64,000 nucleotides of DNA, from positions 16,180-80,179 of the forward strand of contig JAJFTV010000169.1 in NCBI GenBank assembly GCA_021372725.1. The letters are read 5' to 3'. A program made the translations under genes and the position numbers. This document shows positions 44,004 to 53,787 of this stretch, in pieces; position 1 is the stretch's first letter, and the number at the start of each line of letters is the position of its first letter. The DNA comes from Chloroflexota bacterium. GTDB taxonomy: Bacteria > Chloroflexota > Anaerolineae > Anaerolineales > Anaerolineaceae. The notes below the pieces were generated by a model. The model did not search any database. It saw only the letters and a list, made by a program, of their open reading frames with translations, and was not told where the DNA came from.

Positions 44004-45050
44004 TCAATTTAATAGATACGCCAGATCCCACCGGGCATTGGCGATCAATGATTCCATGTGCGTCCGTTCATAATTATGAGATGCGTCGATGCCGGGGCCG
44101 ATCAAGGCCACCACTGCGTTTCCGCCTGCCCTCCAATAAGCGGTGCCGTCTGAAGCATAATAGGTAAAGATATCCACTTTGTAGGGGATTTCATATTGAT
44201 CGGCCAGTTTTCGCAGCCGCATGCTCAGGGCATGGTCGTATGGGCCGCCGCCATCTTTGACACAAATCGAAACATGAAATTCATCTGAGGTCTGGGTGTT
44301 GCCGATGGCAGCCATGTCATTGACCAGCAGTTCGGTTGTATCATCCGGCAGGCCGGTTGTTCCGCCGTGCCCCACCTCTTCATACGTGGTGAAGTACAGA
44401 TATGTTCTCTGGGCCGGTTTGAGTCCTGCATCATGCAGTGCTTTGACAACTGCCAGCACGACGGCGACACAAGCCTTGTCATCCAGGAAACGTGAACGAA
44501 TAAAACCATTATTGACCTCAACGCGCGGGTCAAAGGCCACAAAGTCGCCCACTTCAATCCCCAGGGCGCGGGTTTCATCGGCATTGGTGGTACGGGCGTC
44601 CAGCCTTACTTCCATCGCGGAGTCTTCGCGCTTGGTATCGGTTAATTCAGCGCCATAGACATGCCCGGAAGCTTTGTTTAATAGAAGGGAACCGCGGAAT
44701 GTTTTTCCGGAAGCCGTATAAATATTGCAGCCTTCCGTCTCCACCGAGTTCCAACTCAGGCCGCCGATGCGGGTCAATTGAAGCCGTCCGTTGGATTTGA
44801 TCTCCTTTACCATGGCTCCGAGGGTGTCGACATGGGCACTGATGGCGCGCGGCGCATCCTCGCGCTCACCCGGCAGCACAGCCAGCAGCGAACCTTTGGA
44901 GGTGCGGCTTATCTGTACCTCAGGAAATTCGGCCAGCGCTTTTTCCACATATTCGGTAGCACGCTCGGTAAAACCCGTCGGACTGTGAGTATTTAGCAGC
45001 CCGACCAAAAAGTTTTGCAGGTAATTTTGATCGATGGGGGGAAGTGACAT
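44004..45050 (-). CDS. M42 family metallopeptidase
   Basis: A 348-residue aminopeptidase of the M42 family (glutamyl/tetrahedral aminopeptidase type). Metal ligands and catalytic residues are in place: H73 in S-A-H-V-D, D190 in L-D-D-K, E224 and E225 in Y-E-E-V-G-H-G-G, D245 in V-N-D, and a late His in D-A-S-H-N-Y-E-R-T-H. M42 enzymes form large dodecameric shells that trim peptides in the cytoplasm. First gene of a leftward group with the GNAT gene, 53 bases upstream of it. Confidence 0.9.
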   Translation of the reverse strand: MSLPPIDQNYLQNFLVGLLNTHSPTGFTERATEYVEKALAEFPEVQISRTSKGSLLAVLPGEREDAPRAISAHVDTLGAMVKEIKSNGRLQLTRIGGLSWNSVETEGCNIYTASGKTFRGSLLLNKASGHVYGAELTDTKREDSAMEVRLDARTTNADETRALGIEVGDFVAFDPRVEVNNGFIRSRFLDDKACVAVVLAVVKALHDAGLKPAQRTYLYFTTYEEVGHGGTTGLPDDTTELLVNDMAAIGNTQTSDEFHVSICVKDGGGPYDHALSMRLRKLADQYEIPYKVDIFTYYASDGTAYWRAGGNAVVALIGPGIDASHNYERTHMESLIANARWDLAYLLN

Positions 45051-45361
45051 GATGTCTCCTTAATAAGGTGAACTGGCACCTGAAAATGATAAAGCCTGTT
45101 GATTTTCGGATTATACCACCCTGAGATGGTGTGCCAATCGCCTGATTAAACATAATCTGTTGGAAGCCAATTCATGGCGACCTGAAACTATTAAGTTTGA
45201 AAATCGACCCCATTTTTCTACGATGATAATGAAGGCTCCAAACCGGACACAATATTTTCTTCTCGATTCCTTTGCCATGCCTGAAAATCTGGAAACCCCA
45301 AAAACAAAAAAGGGGCAGTCCGAAAAGTAAGCCGGCAGCCTCATTACTTTGTTCAAGAACC
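45051..45361. other. intergenic region upstream of M42 gene and transposase remnant
   Basis: About 310 bases between the M42 peptidase start and the transposase remnant. No gene, hairpin with T run, or clear promoter is recognised. Short frames on both strands lack ribosome binding sites and family likeness. Confidence 0.45.
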
Positions 45362-45844
45362 ATGATTCAACAGGGGGAAGAAAAGAAAAGAAGCTGCTCC
45401 GGTGGAATGAACGGAATCAGCCTGATACCATCCAGCTATGGAGAATTGATAGCAGAGAAACATTTGGTAAGGACGGTAAACGAGGCAGTGGAGAAGATTT
45501 ATTCATTCCGGCGCATAGCGAAAGTCCTAAGAGAGAATATCTGCTTCATGATGATGGTTTATCGGGATCAAGCGAGGAACAACCTGACTTCTGGGAAGGG
45601 TATTCGATTACGATCAGAGCGTTGTATTGAAGTGGGAACTGTCTTTGGACAAATAAAACACAATACAGGGTTTAGAAGGTTCATGCATCGGGGGATAGAA
45701 AAGGTGAATATTGAGTGGGGTGAAAAAGCAATTCTAAGGAGTAATTTCACAGCCTCCCAGCGAGGGGCGCGCTTTACCGCTGCGATCTTGACCTGGTGGC
45801 AACGGTTCCCCAACATTTGCGGTGTGGACTGGCTTCGGCTGTGA
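45362..45844 (+). pseudogene. IS1182-type transposase remnant
   Basis: One frame joins two ends of an IS1182-family transposase. The N-terminal part has L-I-A-E-K-H-L-V-R-T-V-N-E-A-V-E-K-I. The C-terminal part has A-R-N-N-L-T-S-G-K-G-I-R-L-R-S-E-R-C-I-E, then G-Q-I-K-H-N-T-G-F-R-R-F and E-K-V-N-I-E-W-G. The ~300-residue middle with the DDE catalytic core is missing, so it cannot be active. The last ~30 codons are not transposase-like. No flanking terminal inverted repeats are recognised. Confidence 0.75.
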
Positions 45845-45910
45845 TGGCCGAAGGGCTATGCAGGCTGCAGCGGTTGCAGGGTGACAACCAGGCGGGGGTT
45901 TCCCTGTCCT

Positions 45911-45937
45911 TGTCATGCTGAGTGCCAACGAAGCATC
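45911..45937. repeat. short interspersed motif (TGTCATGCTGAG...GAAGCATC type)
   Basis: TGTCATGCTGAG followed by CGAAGCATC after a short gap. This pattern resembles small non-coding repeats I recall from many bacterial genomes of this kind. Only one copy is seen in the window, so the call rests on recollection of the pattern. Confidence 0.3.
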
Positions 45938-45990
45938 CGCCCGAGAGCTGATTGTACAATTAACTCGTTATGGAAACAGGTTTAACCTCT

Positions 45991-46028
45991 ACATTCGATT
46001 ATTCCTTCGACAAAGAATAATCGAATGT
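45991..46028. terminator. long hairpin downstream of the methyltransferase gene
   Basis: A perfect 14-bp stem (45991-46004 with 46015-46028) with a 10-base loop. It starts 37 bases beyond the methyltransferase stop. There is no T run on either side, so it may be a 3'-end stabiliser rather than a true terminator. Confidence 0.5.
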
Positions 46029-46064
46029 TAGCTGCCGGGACAATGAACTTGTTGCAGAGTTCAA

Positions 46065-46886
46065 TCAATCCTTTTTCCTGCACACAATCAATATATGCTC
46101 GCTGGTGGCCACAACGGCAGGATGAGTGCAGGTCATGTAATGCGTCTCCATCCATATTTTCCAACGGATTTCATTCTTATGCAACTGGTTAAGTTCCTTG
46201 CGGTGGTTGGAGCTGATCCCCTCCAGCCCGGCCAAGTCCAGTATTTCCACCGGCTTACTTTCAAAATCGGAACGCAGCTCTTCAGGCAGAAAGAAGTGAC
46301 ATGGAGTAAAGCCATACCCACCGGGGTAATCGCCTGTGTCGCGGATTTGTTTGAAGTGCGGCAGCTCAATCTCGTATTGGAACAGGATCAATTCCACAAT
46401 GATCATACTCAACCGGCTCATCACCGATACAAAAATGGGAGCACCGGGTTTGGCCACGCGGATCAACTCTGAGATGGCCTTATCGCGCTCATGGGCATCC
46501 ACAACATGCGAGAGTGGGCCGCCGGTGCAGAGCACAGCGTCAAAACTGTTGTCGTCAAACTGCGATAAATCAACAATAGAGCCTTCCACCACCTGTTGAA
46601 CTTTTTTCTTCACCCCGGCACGTTTAACGCGCCGTCTGGCAAATTCCAGATTGGCCGGTGTGAAGTCGAGCAAGGTCAACTGGTAGCCGCGACCGGCCAG
46701 TTCGATGGTGTAGCGTCCCGGCCCACCTCCGGCATCCAGGATGTGACCCTGATCCGGCAGGTATTTTTCGAGGAAGCGAAGTGTGGTGTCAAACTCCAGG
46801 CGGTGATACGGATCAGCCACCAACCTGCGCCATTCTTTACGCACCGAGTCGGAATAATACTGCCTCACCAATTCTTTGGTCATCAT
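46065..46886 (-). CDS. class I SAM-dependent methyltransferase
   Basis: A 273-residue methyltransferase of the UbiE/COQ5-like methyltransferase-11 group. SAM motif I is I-L-D-A-G-G-G-P-G-R-Y (49-59), the acidic strand end is L-L-D-F, and motif IV-like L-C-T-G-G-P-L-S-H-V follows about 45 residues on. Substrate unknown. The start is ATG 46886 (or the next ATG), with AAAGGA just upstream. A terminator of the upstream phzF-like gene overlaps this leader, leaving little room for an independent promoter. Confidence 0.82.
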   Translation of the reverse strand: MMTKELVRQYYSDSVRKEWRRLVADPYHRLEFDTTLRFLEKYLPDQGHILDAGGGPGRYTIELAGRGYQLTLLDFTPANLEFARRRVKRAGVKKKVQQVVEGSIVDLSQFDDNSFDAVLCTGGPLSHVVDAHERDKAISELIRVAKPGAPIFVSVMSRLSMIIVELILFQYEIELPHFKQIRDTGDYPGGYGFTPCHFFLPEELRSDFESKPVEILDLAGLEGISSNHRKELNQLHKNEIRWKIWMETHYMTCTHPAVVATSEHILIVCRKKD

Positions 46887-46896
46887 GGATCCTTTC

Positions 46897-46926
46897 AAAA
46901 AACCCCGGTCTCTGCCGGGGTTTTAT
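46897..46926 (-). terminator. rho-independent terminator after the PhzF-type gene
   Basis: CCCCGG (46903-46908) pairs with CCGGGG (46915-46920) across a 6-base loop, extended by A/T pairs. Read leftward it ends in TTTTTTG. It lies 13 bases beyond the PhzF-type gene and directly before the ribosome binding site of the methyltransferase gene. Confidence 0.85.
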
Positions 46927-46938
46927 TTGACAACAGAT

Positions 46939-47730
46939 TTATGCTTTCAGTGTGCCTTCTATGACGGTAACGGCCTTGCCGCCGATGATCACCCGCTCGC
47001 CCTCGATGCGCAGGCGCAGCTCGCCACCGCGGGCTGAGGCCTGGTATGCCATGAAATTGGTTTTACCCAGTTTTTCGGCCCAGTAGGGTGAAAGGGCGCA
47101 ATGGGCTGAACCGGTTACGGGGTCTTCGGGGATACCCACCTGCGGGGCAAAGAAACGCGAAATAAAGTCGTACTCCTTATCGGCGGAGCGGGCTGTTACA
47201 ATGACACCACGCGAGGAGACTTTCTCGAGCCTCGCCATGTCAGGTTGGAGGGTGCGCAACTGTGGATCGCTTTTGATTTCCACCAGATAATCGGTGCCAT
47301 CGTGCCCGACAAAGAGCGCTTCCACCCCCAGGGCATCCAGCATCCCGGCAGGCGGTTGAGCCTGCCGGATCGTGGCTTTTGGAAAATTGAGTTCAACCCA
47401 GCCGTTATTGTAATTTGCTTTCAGCAGCCCGCTGCGGGAATTAAAGAGAAGCTGGCTTTCCCGTGCCTCACGCCCGCTTTCCCACAGGATGTGGGCTGAA
47501 GCCAGGGTGGCATGCCCGCATAAGTCCACCTCTATGCGCGGGGTAAACCAGCGCAGACGGTAGGCGCTGCCCTCCTTGAGCAAAAATGCAGTTTCGGAAA
47601 GGTTCATTTCGAGGGCTACATTTTGCATCCACTGATCCGGCTGCTGGCCGGCGAGTATACAGACACCGGCCGGGTTACCGTGAAACGGGTTGCCGGAAAA
47701 AGAATCGACCTGATAGATGGGTGTGTTCAT
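46939..47730 (-). CDS. PhzF family epimerase/isomerase
   Basis: A 263-residue PhzF-like enzyme with the diaminopimelate-epimerase fold. The G-N-P-F-H-G-N-P-A-G-V start, catalytic E46 in N-L-S-E-T-A, and the motifs D-L-C-G-H-A-T-L-A-S-A-H and D-P-V-T-G-S-A-H are all present. PhzF isomerises a phenazine precursor, but most homologues act on unknown small molecules. No phenazine genes are near, so no phenazine role is claimed. It is a single leftward gene followed by a clear terminator. Confidence 0.88.
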   Translation of the reverse strand: MNTPIYQVDSFSGNPFHGNPAGVCILAGQQPDQWMQNVALEMNLSETAFLLKEGSAYRLRWFTPRIEVDLCGHATLASAHILWESGREARESQLLFNSRSGLLKANYNNGWVELNFPKATIRQAQPPAGMLDALGVEALFVGHDGTDYLVEIKSDPQLRTLQPDMARLEKVSSRGVIVTARSADKEYDFISRFFAPQVGIPEDPVTGSAHCALSPYWAEKLGKTNFMAYQASARGGELRLRIEGERVIIGGKAVTVIEGTLKA

Positions 47731-47894
47731 TTTTGTCTCCTGATGATGTGTTTCAGAACGGTTCAGACAGGGATTTCAGATCCATTTTATCCTCGTCTGC
47801 AAAATTTTTCATGGAAAGATACGTTTACCTGCATATTGTAACCCAATAAATGGATCATATTTTTATATACTTCCATGATATTCTATACAGCCAG

Positions 47895-47924
47895 TTAAGT
47901 GGAATGATCGTTTTTTATTATAAT
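47895..47924 (+). promoter_or_regulatory. candidate promoter of the PdxR-type regulator gene
   Basis: TTAAGT (47895-47900), an 18-base spacer and TATAAT (47919-47924), about 60 bases before the ATG. The -10 box is perfect, the -35 box poor, as is common at regulated promoters. The region between here and the PhzF-type gene is AT-rich and holds no gene. Confidence 0.5.
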
Positions 47925-47984
47925 TGGCTCTACAAGAATATGAAAAAAGTGATAAATTAATCATACCAATTTGGAAGGTGAGGA

Positions 47985-49466
47985 ATGAGGATACCACTCG
48001 ATTTTCAAAGCGAACAACCACTTTACCGGCAAATTGCCGGGTATATCAGGCAGGGTATCTCTGCCGGAGGCCTGGCGACTGATGTGAGGCTTCCATCCAG
48101 TCGACAACTGGCTGCTGATCTTCACGTCAACCGCATTACGGTGGAAAATGCCTACCACGAATTGGAAGATGACGGTTTGATCTATACCCGCGTCGGCAGC
48201 GGCACGTATGTACTGCCGTTACAGCCAATGGCCCCCATCCCGCGCCAGGAACCCGGGGCTCCCTGGCCTCTCTGGCAGCAGGCTGTGCAATCCAGAACGG
48301 CAGTGTATTCTGATCCTGTCAGAGATGAGCTCATTCATTCACCTGGTCACCCCAGTCCAATTCTTTTTAACAAAGGTGTGGGAGATATTCGGCATTACCC
48401 GGTTGATGAGTTTCGGAAGGTGCTGCAATCGGTGATGCGCCGTGACGGAATGGATGCACTCGATTATGGGGATCTATATGGATACAAACCCCTTCGTGAA
48501 ACGATTAACCAGGTGTTGGCAAGCCAGGGTCTGCTTACCCGGCCGGATCACATTTTAATAACGGCCGGATCGCAGCAGGCACTCGCACTTATCACCAGGC
48601 TGCTGCTGATGCCGGGGGACGTACTGATCACCGAAAGCCCCACCTATTCCGGTGCACTCGATCTTTTCAGAGCTCTGGAACTGCAGGTGGTGGGCATTCC
48701 GGTCGATCAAAACGGGATGCAGGTGGATAAGCTGGAAAAATTGCTCCAGCAATATCATCCAAAAATGATTTATACCATCCCAAATTTCCAAAATCCGACC
48801 GGTGTGTGTATGAGCCTGGCGCGCCGGCGCGAGTTGATCACCCTGGCAGACCGCTATAACGTACCCGTGCTGGAGGATGACTACGTGGGTGATCTGCGAT
48901 ACGAAGGCCGCATGCTGCCCTCCCTCAAGGCGCTGGATCCCGGCGGAAGGGTGATCTACGTAAGTACGTTCTCCAAGATGGTCATGCCGGGGCTGCGGGT
49001 GGGTTTTCTGGCAGCCGAAGGTCCCGTGCTGGATGGTCTGGCGCAGTACAAGCACGTGAACGATCTGGCTACATCCAGCCTGCTGCAGCGTGCACTTGAA
49101 TCGTATGTGACGGTGGGCAGCTACCACGCCCATCTGCGCCGCACCATTTTGCTGTACCGCAAACGGCGTGATGCCATGTTGGATGCTATCCATCGCTACA
49201 TGCCGCCTGATGTGCAGATGGATGCCCCGGCAGGCGGTCTGTTTATCTGGTTGGGGCTGCCCAAGGGCTGGTCTGCGGATCGACTGGTTTATCCGGCCTG
49301 GGAGCAGGGTGTCACTTTTTCACCCGGCAGCCGGTATTTCCCTGACCGTGCAGATGGGGAGCGCTGGATGAGGCTTAATTACGTAGCCAACTCACCGGAG
49401 GAAATTGAGGAAGGGATCATCCGGTTGCGCAAGGCAATGCCCCAAATGGGAAAGCAAAACGATTGA
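47985..49466 (+). CDS. pdxR: MocR-type regulator of vitamin B6 synthesis (PdxR-like)
   Basis: A 493-residue MocR-type protein: a GntR winged helix (1-75, with [11 protein letters not shown] and [10 protein letters not shown]) joined to an aminotransferase-like domain (about 115-485). The PLP lysine is K331 in T-F-S-K-M. PdxR proteins use bound PLP to sense vitamin B6 and control pdxS-pdxT, which follow directly, 68 bases downstream. The name rests on this context plus architecture. GGAAGG lies 9 bases before the ATG. Confidence 0.88.
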   Translation: MRIPLDFQSEQPLYRQIAGYIRQGISAGGLATDVRLPSSRQLAADLHVNRITVENAYHELEDDGLIYTRVGSGTYVLPLQPMAPIPRQEPGAPWPLWQQAVQSRTAVYSDPVRDELIHSPGHPSPILFNKGVGDIRHYPVDEFRKVLQSVMRRDGMDALDYGDLYGYKPLRETINQVLASQGLLTRPDHILITAGSQQALALITRLLLMPGDVLITESPTYSGALDLFRALELQVVGIPVDQNGMQVDKLEKLLQQYHPKMIYTIPNFQNPTGVCMSLARRRELITLADRYNVPVLEDDYVGDLRYEGRMLPSLKALDPGGRVIYVSTFSKMVMPGLRVGFLAAEGPVLDGLAQYKHVNDLATSSLLQRALESYVTVGSYHAHLRRTILLYRKRRDAMLDAIHRYMPPDVQMDAPAGGLFIWLGLPKGWSADRLVYPAWEQGVTFSPGSRYFPDRADGERWMRLNYVANSPEEIEEGIIRLRKAMPQMGKQND

Positions 49467-49534
49467 ATGAGTTGAATGGAAAAGCGGGAGCGAAATCTGG
49501 CAGGCTCTGCTCCCATAAAAAATTGGAGGATACT

Positions 49535-50422
49535 ATGGATCAGACACAAACAAACTTCGAAATAAAAAAGGGCTTGGCCCAAATGTTAAAAGGTGGCGTG
49601 ATTATGGATGTGGTCACGGCAGAGCATGCACGGATAGCCGAGGAGGCCGGCGCGGTGGCGGTGATGGCGCTTGAACGCGTTCCGGCGGATATTCGTGCTC
49701 ATGGCGGAGTGGCGCGCATGAGCGACCCTGAATTGATTCTGCAAATCATGGATGCAGTCAGCATTCCGGTAATGGCCAAATGCAGGATTGGTCATTTTGT
49801 GGAAGCTCAAATTCTGGAAGCCATCGGTGTGGATTACATCGATGAGTCCGAGGTTTTGACGCCGGCGGATGAAGCTCATCACATTAATAAGCATGATTTC
49901 AAGGTGCCGTTTGTCTGCGGTTGCCGCAATCTGGGTGAGGCGCTGCGCCGGATCGGTGAGGGAGCAGCGATGATCCGCACCAAGGGTGAGGCCGGAACCG
50001 GTGATGTGGTGGAGGCTGTACGGCATGCCCGATCAGTATTGGGTGCTTTACGGCATATCCAAACCATCCCTGATGAAGAAGTGATGGCGTATGCCAAGGA
50101 AATTGGCGCTCCCTACGAACTGCTGCTGCAAGCCCGCCAGATGGGGCGCATGCCCGTAGTGAACTTTGCTGCCGGAGGTATCGCCACACCGGCTGATGCT
50201 GCGCTGATGATGCAGCTCGGTGTTGACGGGGTATTTGTGGGCTCAGGAATTTTCAAATCAGGCGATCCTGCCAAGCGGGCGGCCGCGATTGTGAAAGCCG
50301 TCACCCATTATCAGGATGCCAAAATCCTGGCCGAGGTCAGCCGTAATCTTGGTGAACCCATGGTCGGGCGGCAAATCTCGTCCATCCCCGAGGAGGAGCT
50401 GATTGCGACACGCGGTTGGTAG
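49535..50422 (+). CDS. pdxS: pyridoxal 5'-phosphate synthase, synthase subunit
   Basis: A 295-residue PdxS, which makes PLP from ribose 5-phosphate, glyceraldehyde 3-phosphate and ammonia. The key residues are present: D25 in I-M-D-V-V, K82 in V-M-A-K-C-R-I-G-H (the ribose-binding lysine), and the later lysine in M-I-R-T-K-G-E. The sequence is very close to textbook PdxS. Start ATG 49535 has GGAGG 5 bases upstream; a frame open to 49463 would overlap the upstream gene. It overlaps pdxT by 20 bases. Confidence 0.97.
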   Translation: MDQTQTNFEIKKGLAQMLKGGVIMDVVTAEHARIAEEAGAVAVMALERVPADIRAHGGVARMSDPELILQIMDAVSIPVMAKCRIGHFVEAQILEAIGVDYIDESEVLTPADEAHHINKHDFKVPFVCGCRNLGEALRRIGEGAAMIRTKGEAGTGDVVEAVRHARSVLGALRHIQTIPDEEVMAYAKEIGAPYELLLQARQMGRMPVVNFAAGGIATPADAALMMQLGVDGVFVGSGIFKSGDPAKRAAAIVKAVTHYQDAKILAEVSRNLGEPMVGRQISSIPEEELIATRGW

Positions 50423-51005
50423 CCGGAAAAGAATTGGCGTCCTGGCATTGCAGGGCGCCTTTATCGAACACGTAAAAATGCTGCAAGGTCTGGGAGTGGA
50501 AGCCGTGCAGGTCCGGCTTCCACAACACCTGGATGGATTGGATGGGTTGATCATCCCCGGCGGGGAATCGACAACCATCGGCAAGTTGATGGTTGATTTT
50601 GAGCTGATTGAACCCCTGCGCCGTTTCGGTGAGCAAAAGGCAATATGGGGCACCTGCGCAGGCGCTATTTTGCTGTCACGCGATATTCATCGCACTCAAC
50701 CGCTGCTGGGTTTGATGGATATCACCGTAGAACGCAATGCGTTTGGACGCCAGGTGGACAGTTTCAGCGCAGACCTGTCTGTGCCATGCTTATCGCTGGT
50801 CAGCCAGGATCCGTCACCCTTCCATGCTGTTTTTATTCGAGCTCCGATCATCGAAAAAGTGCTCAACGGCACCGAGGTGCTGGCCAGGCTGCAAGATGGT
50901 AAAATAATAGCAGCCCGGCAAGGGCATTTTCTGGCGACATCGTTTCATCCGGAACTGACCGGGGATGATCGATTTCACCGCTATTTTTTGGAGCGGGTGT
51001 TATAG
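50403..51005 (+). CDS. pdxT: pyridoxal 5'-phosphate synthase, glutaminase subunit
   Basis: A 200-residue PdxT, the glutaminase that feeds ammonia to PdxS. The catalytic triad is C85 in G-T-C-A-G-A, with H182 and E184 in F-H-P-E-L. The P-G-G-E-S-T-T oxyanion motif is at 52-58. The start is TTG inside the end of pdxS; AGGAGG at 50391-50396 lies 6 bases upstream and no ATG or GTG is near, so TTG is well supported. The tight overlap ensures coupled production of both subunits. Confidence 0.95.
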   Translation: MRHAVGSRKRIGVLALQGAFIEHVKMLQGLGVEAVQVRLPQHLDGLDGLIIPGGESTTIGKLMVDFELIEPLRRFGEQKAIWGTCAGAILLSRDIHRTQPLLGLMDITVERNAFGRQVDSFSADLSVPCLSLVSQDPSPFHAVFIRAPIIEKVLNGTEVLARLQDGKIIAARQGHFLATSFHPELTGDDRFHRYFLERVL

Positions 51006-51082
51006 AATTTCGAAAAGCCGGCTGGCTTGATTTACTCACGCTATACCGCAACCGGAGCAAGGTATCCTGTTATGACAGTGCC

Positions 51083-52000
51083 GTGATGTTGACGCGCGGC
51101 AGTCCGCTTGAGCTGACCGCATTTCTTTCGCATATCGACCTGCGGAACGGTGTCATCACGGCTGCTGCCCAAACCGACAGATCAAGCAAACCGGTTTTGG
51201 GGCAGATACGCTGCGCCGAAGGCCGCCGCAACGCCCGGCTGACATTTGTTTACCCTGATGGCGATCTGGATTCACTTGCTTTGGCAGCCCTGCTGGATGG
51301 GTTGGCACAGCAGGCCGGATTGGCCGGTTCGTTTGGCGTTCTGGCTGAGGTCGATGAATTGGCGCCGATATTTGAAACCCTGCGCCGGTCAGGATATGCT
51401 GTCTATGGCTGGCAAAGGATTTACCTCCTTCCTTTTCAGGGAAAAGATGTGCCGGAAGATGAGCACCAGTGGTTTTTTGCTGCTCCCGAAGATGAAATAC
51501 CCATCCGGCAGCTTTTTCAATCCCTGGTTCCACCGCTTGCCCAGGCTGCAGACCCATTACCACCCGGCCGGTTGTACGGGCTGGTCTATCGTGAGAACGA
51601 TCAAATCCAGGCCTATATCGAAAGCACTTACGGGCCGGAAGGAATATATTTAAGACCGTTGATCCACCCCAATGTAGTCAATATTCAGGCTCTTCTGCGA
51701 AGCCTTGAAGGACTTTTGCTGCCATTGCTGGACAGAAAAGTGTACCTGACAGTCCGCTCGCACCAATCCTGGCTTGAAAATCCGCTGGTGGCGATGAATG
51801 CTTTGGCAACCGAACGACAGGCCTTGATGGTCAAACATCTTGCGTCCGTCCAGCGAAAACCACTTCTCAGTGTAGCCCGCTCCATGATGGATGATACCGG
51901 GATAGTCGAACCCACCATACCACCCATCAGAAGTACTCAAAAACTGGTGGAGAAGGATCTTTCTGGTGTGAACCACTCATCGCAGCGGGAAGATATTTGA
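51083..52000 (+). CDS. GNAT-like acetyltransferase-fold protein, start uncertain
   Basis: A 305-residue protein with features of a GNAT fold (D-S-L-A-L-A-A-L-L-D-G-L-A-Q-Q-A-G near 63-79) but no standard acetyl-CoA loop. Function unknown. The first normal start codons are GTG 51083 and ATG 51086, with no Shine-Dalgarno site. However, the frame is open upstream and the preceding ~27 codons ([18 protein letters not shown]) look like the genuine first strand and helix of a GNAT protein. GGAG lies 8 bases before an ATA that overlaps the pdxT stop. Either a rare start is used or the N-terminus has been damaged. Confidence 0.6.
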   Translation: MMLTRGSPLELTAFLSHIDLRNGVITAAAQTDRSSKPVLGQIRCAEGRRNARLTFVYPDGDLDSLALAALLDGLAQQAGLAGSFGVLAEVDELAPIFETLRRSGYAVYGWQRIYLLPFQGKDVPEDEHQWFFAAPEDEIPIRQLFQSLVPPLAQAADPLPPGRLYGLVYRENDQIQAYIESTYGPEGIYLRPLIHPNVVNIQALLRSLEGLLLPLLDRKVYLTVRSHQSWLENPLVAMNALATERQALMVKHLASVQRKPLLSVARSMMDDTGIVEPTIPPIRSTQKLVEKDLSGVNHSSQREDI

Positions 52001-52068
52001 TACAATACGATGAATGTTAAAATCAATTATTGGGAGGATGGATCATCCGGCCGATCGTGACATAACGA

Positions 52069-53757
52069 ATGAACAAGAATGAAAAGGAAATATCTCAAAA
52101 AAGAATAACAGATGATCTGCAAGCTTTGTTGGAGGTACTGCCGCAGCAGATTGGTAAAGCTGTGACAACCGAAGGCAAGACGGATAACCTGTTGGAAGTC
52201 ATCATGGATCTTGGACGGCTGCCTGTGGCTCGTTTCACCACCGGTGAGGTTGTCTTGAGTGATCAGGAGACCACACAGGAAGAAATTGATTTCGTCGTGT
52301 CGCATATTGGTGACTTTGACGCTGATAACCGGGCCGGTTTGGAGCGCACCCTGCACCGCATCTCTGCCATCCGTAACCGGCGCGGCAGTATTGTGGGTCT
52401 GACATGTCGGGTGGGTCGAGCCGTATATGGCACCATCGATATTATCAAGGATCTGGTCGAATCAGGTCGAAGCATCCTGATCCTGGGCAAGCCGGGTATT
52501 GGCAAGACCACCATGCTGCGTGAGGCTGCCCGGATTCTGTCCGAAAAAAAGCGGGTTGTCATCGTCGATACCTCCAACGAAATCGGCGGTGATGGCGATG
52601 TACCGCATCCTGCCGTAGGAAAAGCCCGCCGGATGCAGGTAGCCATGCCCACCCTCCAGCACGAGGTGATGATTGAGGCAGTTGAAAATCACAACCCGGA
52701 AGTGATTGTCATCGATGAGATCGGGCGGGAGTTGGAAGCAGTGGCTGCCCGGACCATCGCCGAGCGCGGCGTACAACTGGTGGGAACTGCGCACGGCCGC
52801 ACGATGGAAAATCTGCTGATCAATCCCACCCTGTCGGATCTGATTGGTGGAATTGAATCGGTGACGCTATCTGATGAAGAAGCCAGGCGGCGCAGGACCC
52901 AGAAAACCGTCCTGGAACGCCGGTCACCACCCACCTTTGATGTATTAATTGAGATCCAGGAACGCAATTATCTGGTGATCCATCCCGATGTAGCCGAAGC
53001 AGTCGACAACCTGGTGCGCGGCGTGCCTCTGCGGCCGGAAATTCGCTATTATGATGAAAAAGGCGAAATGCATGTGGAGAAAGCTCCCCAGCCGGCAAAA
53101 TCTGCCACGCAGACATCACCAGACCAGGGTATGCGGAGGGTTGGCGAAGCTGGCTGGCAGAGACGTACCGATGAGACTCAACGTAAACCGCGCAAACAGG
53201 AATCCCGAACCGGCATCGCGCGGTCACCAGACACATCTTTTGAAAGTGCGGAGGAAGAGGAAAGCTATCACCAGACGATGGACGCCAGGCGTACCCAGCG
53301 CATCTTTCCGTTTGGAGTTGCCCGCAACCGGCTGCTCCAGGCTGTAAAACGGCTGGGTGTTCCGGCCGTGATCGAACGGGAGGTGGGCAGCTCCGATGTG
53401 CTGATGACCCTGCGCACCTATTACCGCAGCCGGCAGCAAACCATTCTGGATGCCGAGCATCGCGGAATGCCGATCTACGTCTTGCGCGCCAACACCATCA
53501 GCCAGATGGAAAATGCACTGGCCGAGATGTTTAACATCTCCATTGACCAGCCCAATTCCAATTGGGAGGATGCCACAGAGCAGGCTCAAGGAGCCATTGA
53601 AGCTGTGCTGAATGGACAACGCTGGATGGATCTTCCACCTGCTACGGCTTCGGTTCGACGGTTGCAGCATGAAATGGCCCGCCAGGCAAATCTGGTATCT
53701 CATTCATACGGCAAAGAGCCCAACCGCAGGGTACGCATTTTCCGCGAGCAGCCCTGA
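52069..53757 (+). CDS. AAA ATPase with C-terminal R3H domain
   Basis: A 562-residue protein. Residues ~100-330 form a P-loop ATPase resembling SpoIIIAA: Walker A G-K-P-G-I-G-K-T-T (about 140-148), Walker B V-I-V-I-D-E-I-G-R-E, then G-T-A-H-G-R-T-M-E-N-L. A charged low-complexity linker (about 330-405) leads to an alpha/beta region and a C-terminal R3H domain (R-R-L-Q-H-E-M-A, then S-Y-G-K-E-P-N-R-R-V), which binds single-stranded nucleic acid. Similar proteins occur in Chloroflexota, cyanobacteria and chloroplasts; their function is not established. It lies 30 bases before tmk, so an operon is likely. Confidence 0.85.
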   Translation: MNKNEKEISQKRITDDLQALLEVLPQQIGKAVTTEGKTDNLLEVIMDLGRLPVARFTTGEVVLSDQETTQEEIDFVVSHIGDFDADNRAGLERTLHRISAIRNRRGSIVGLTCRVGRAVYGTIDIIKDLVESGRSILILGKPGIGKTTMLREAARILSEKKRVVIVDTSNEIGGDGDVPHPAVGKARRMQVAMPTLQHEVMIEAVENHNPEVIVIDEIGRELEAVAARTIAERGVQLVGTAHGRTMENLLINPTLSDLIGGIESVTLSDEEARRRRTQKTVLERRSPPTFDVLIEIQERNYLVIHPDVAEAVDNLVRGVPLRPEIRYYDEKGEMHVEKAPQPAKSATQTSPDQGMRRVGEAGWQRRTDETQRKPRKQESRTGIARSPDTSFESAEEEESYHQTMDARRTQRIFPFGVARNRLLQAVKRLGVPAVIEREVGSSDVLMTLRTYYRSRQQTILDAEHRGMPIYVLRANTISQMENALAEMFNISIDQPNSNWEDATEQAQGAIEAVLNGQRWMDLPPATASVRRLQHEMARQANLVSHSYGKEPNRRVRIFREQP

Positions 53758-53787
53758 TTTTCATTCCCTGACGAACGAGATGCATTC

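Noticed and set aside
45349..45630. 93-codon frame overlapping the transposase remnant
   Set aside because: Other frame of the same stretch; the remnant's own frame shows clear transposase motifs.
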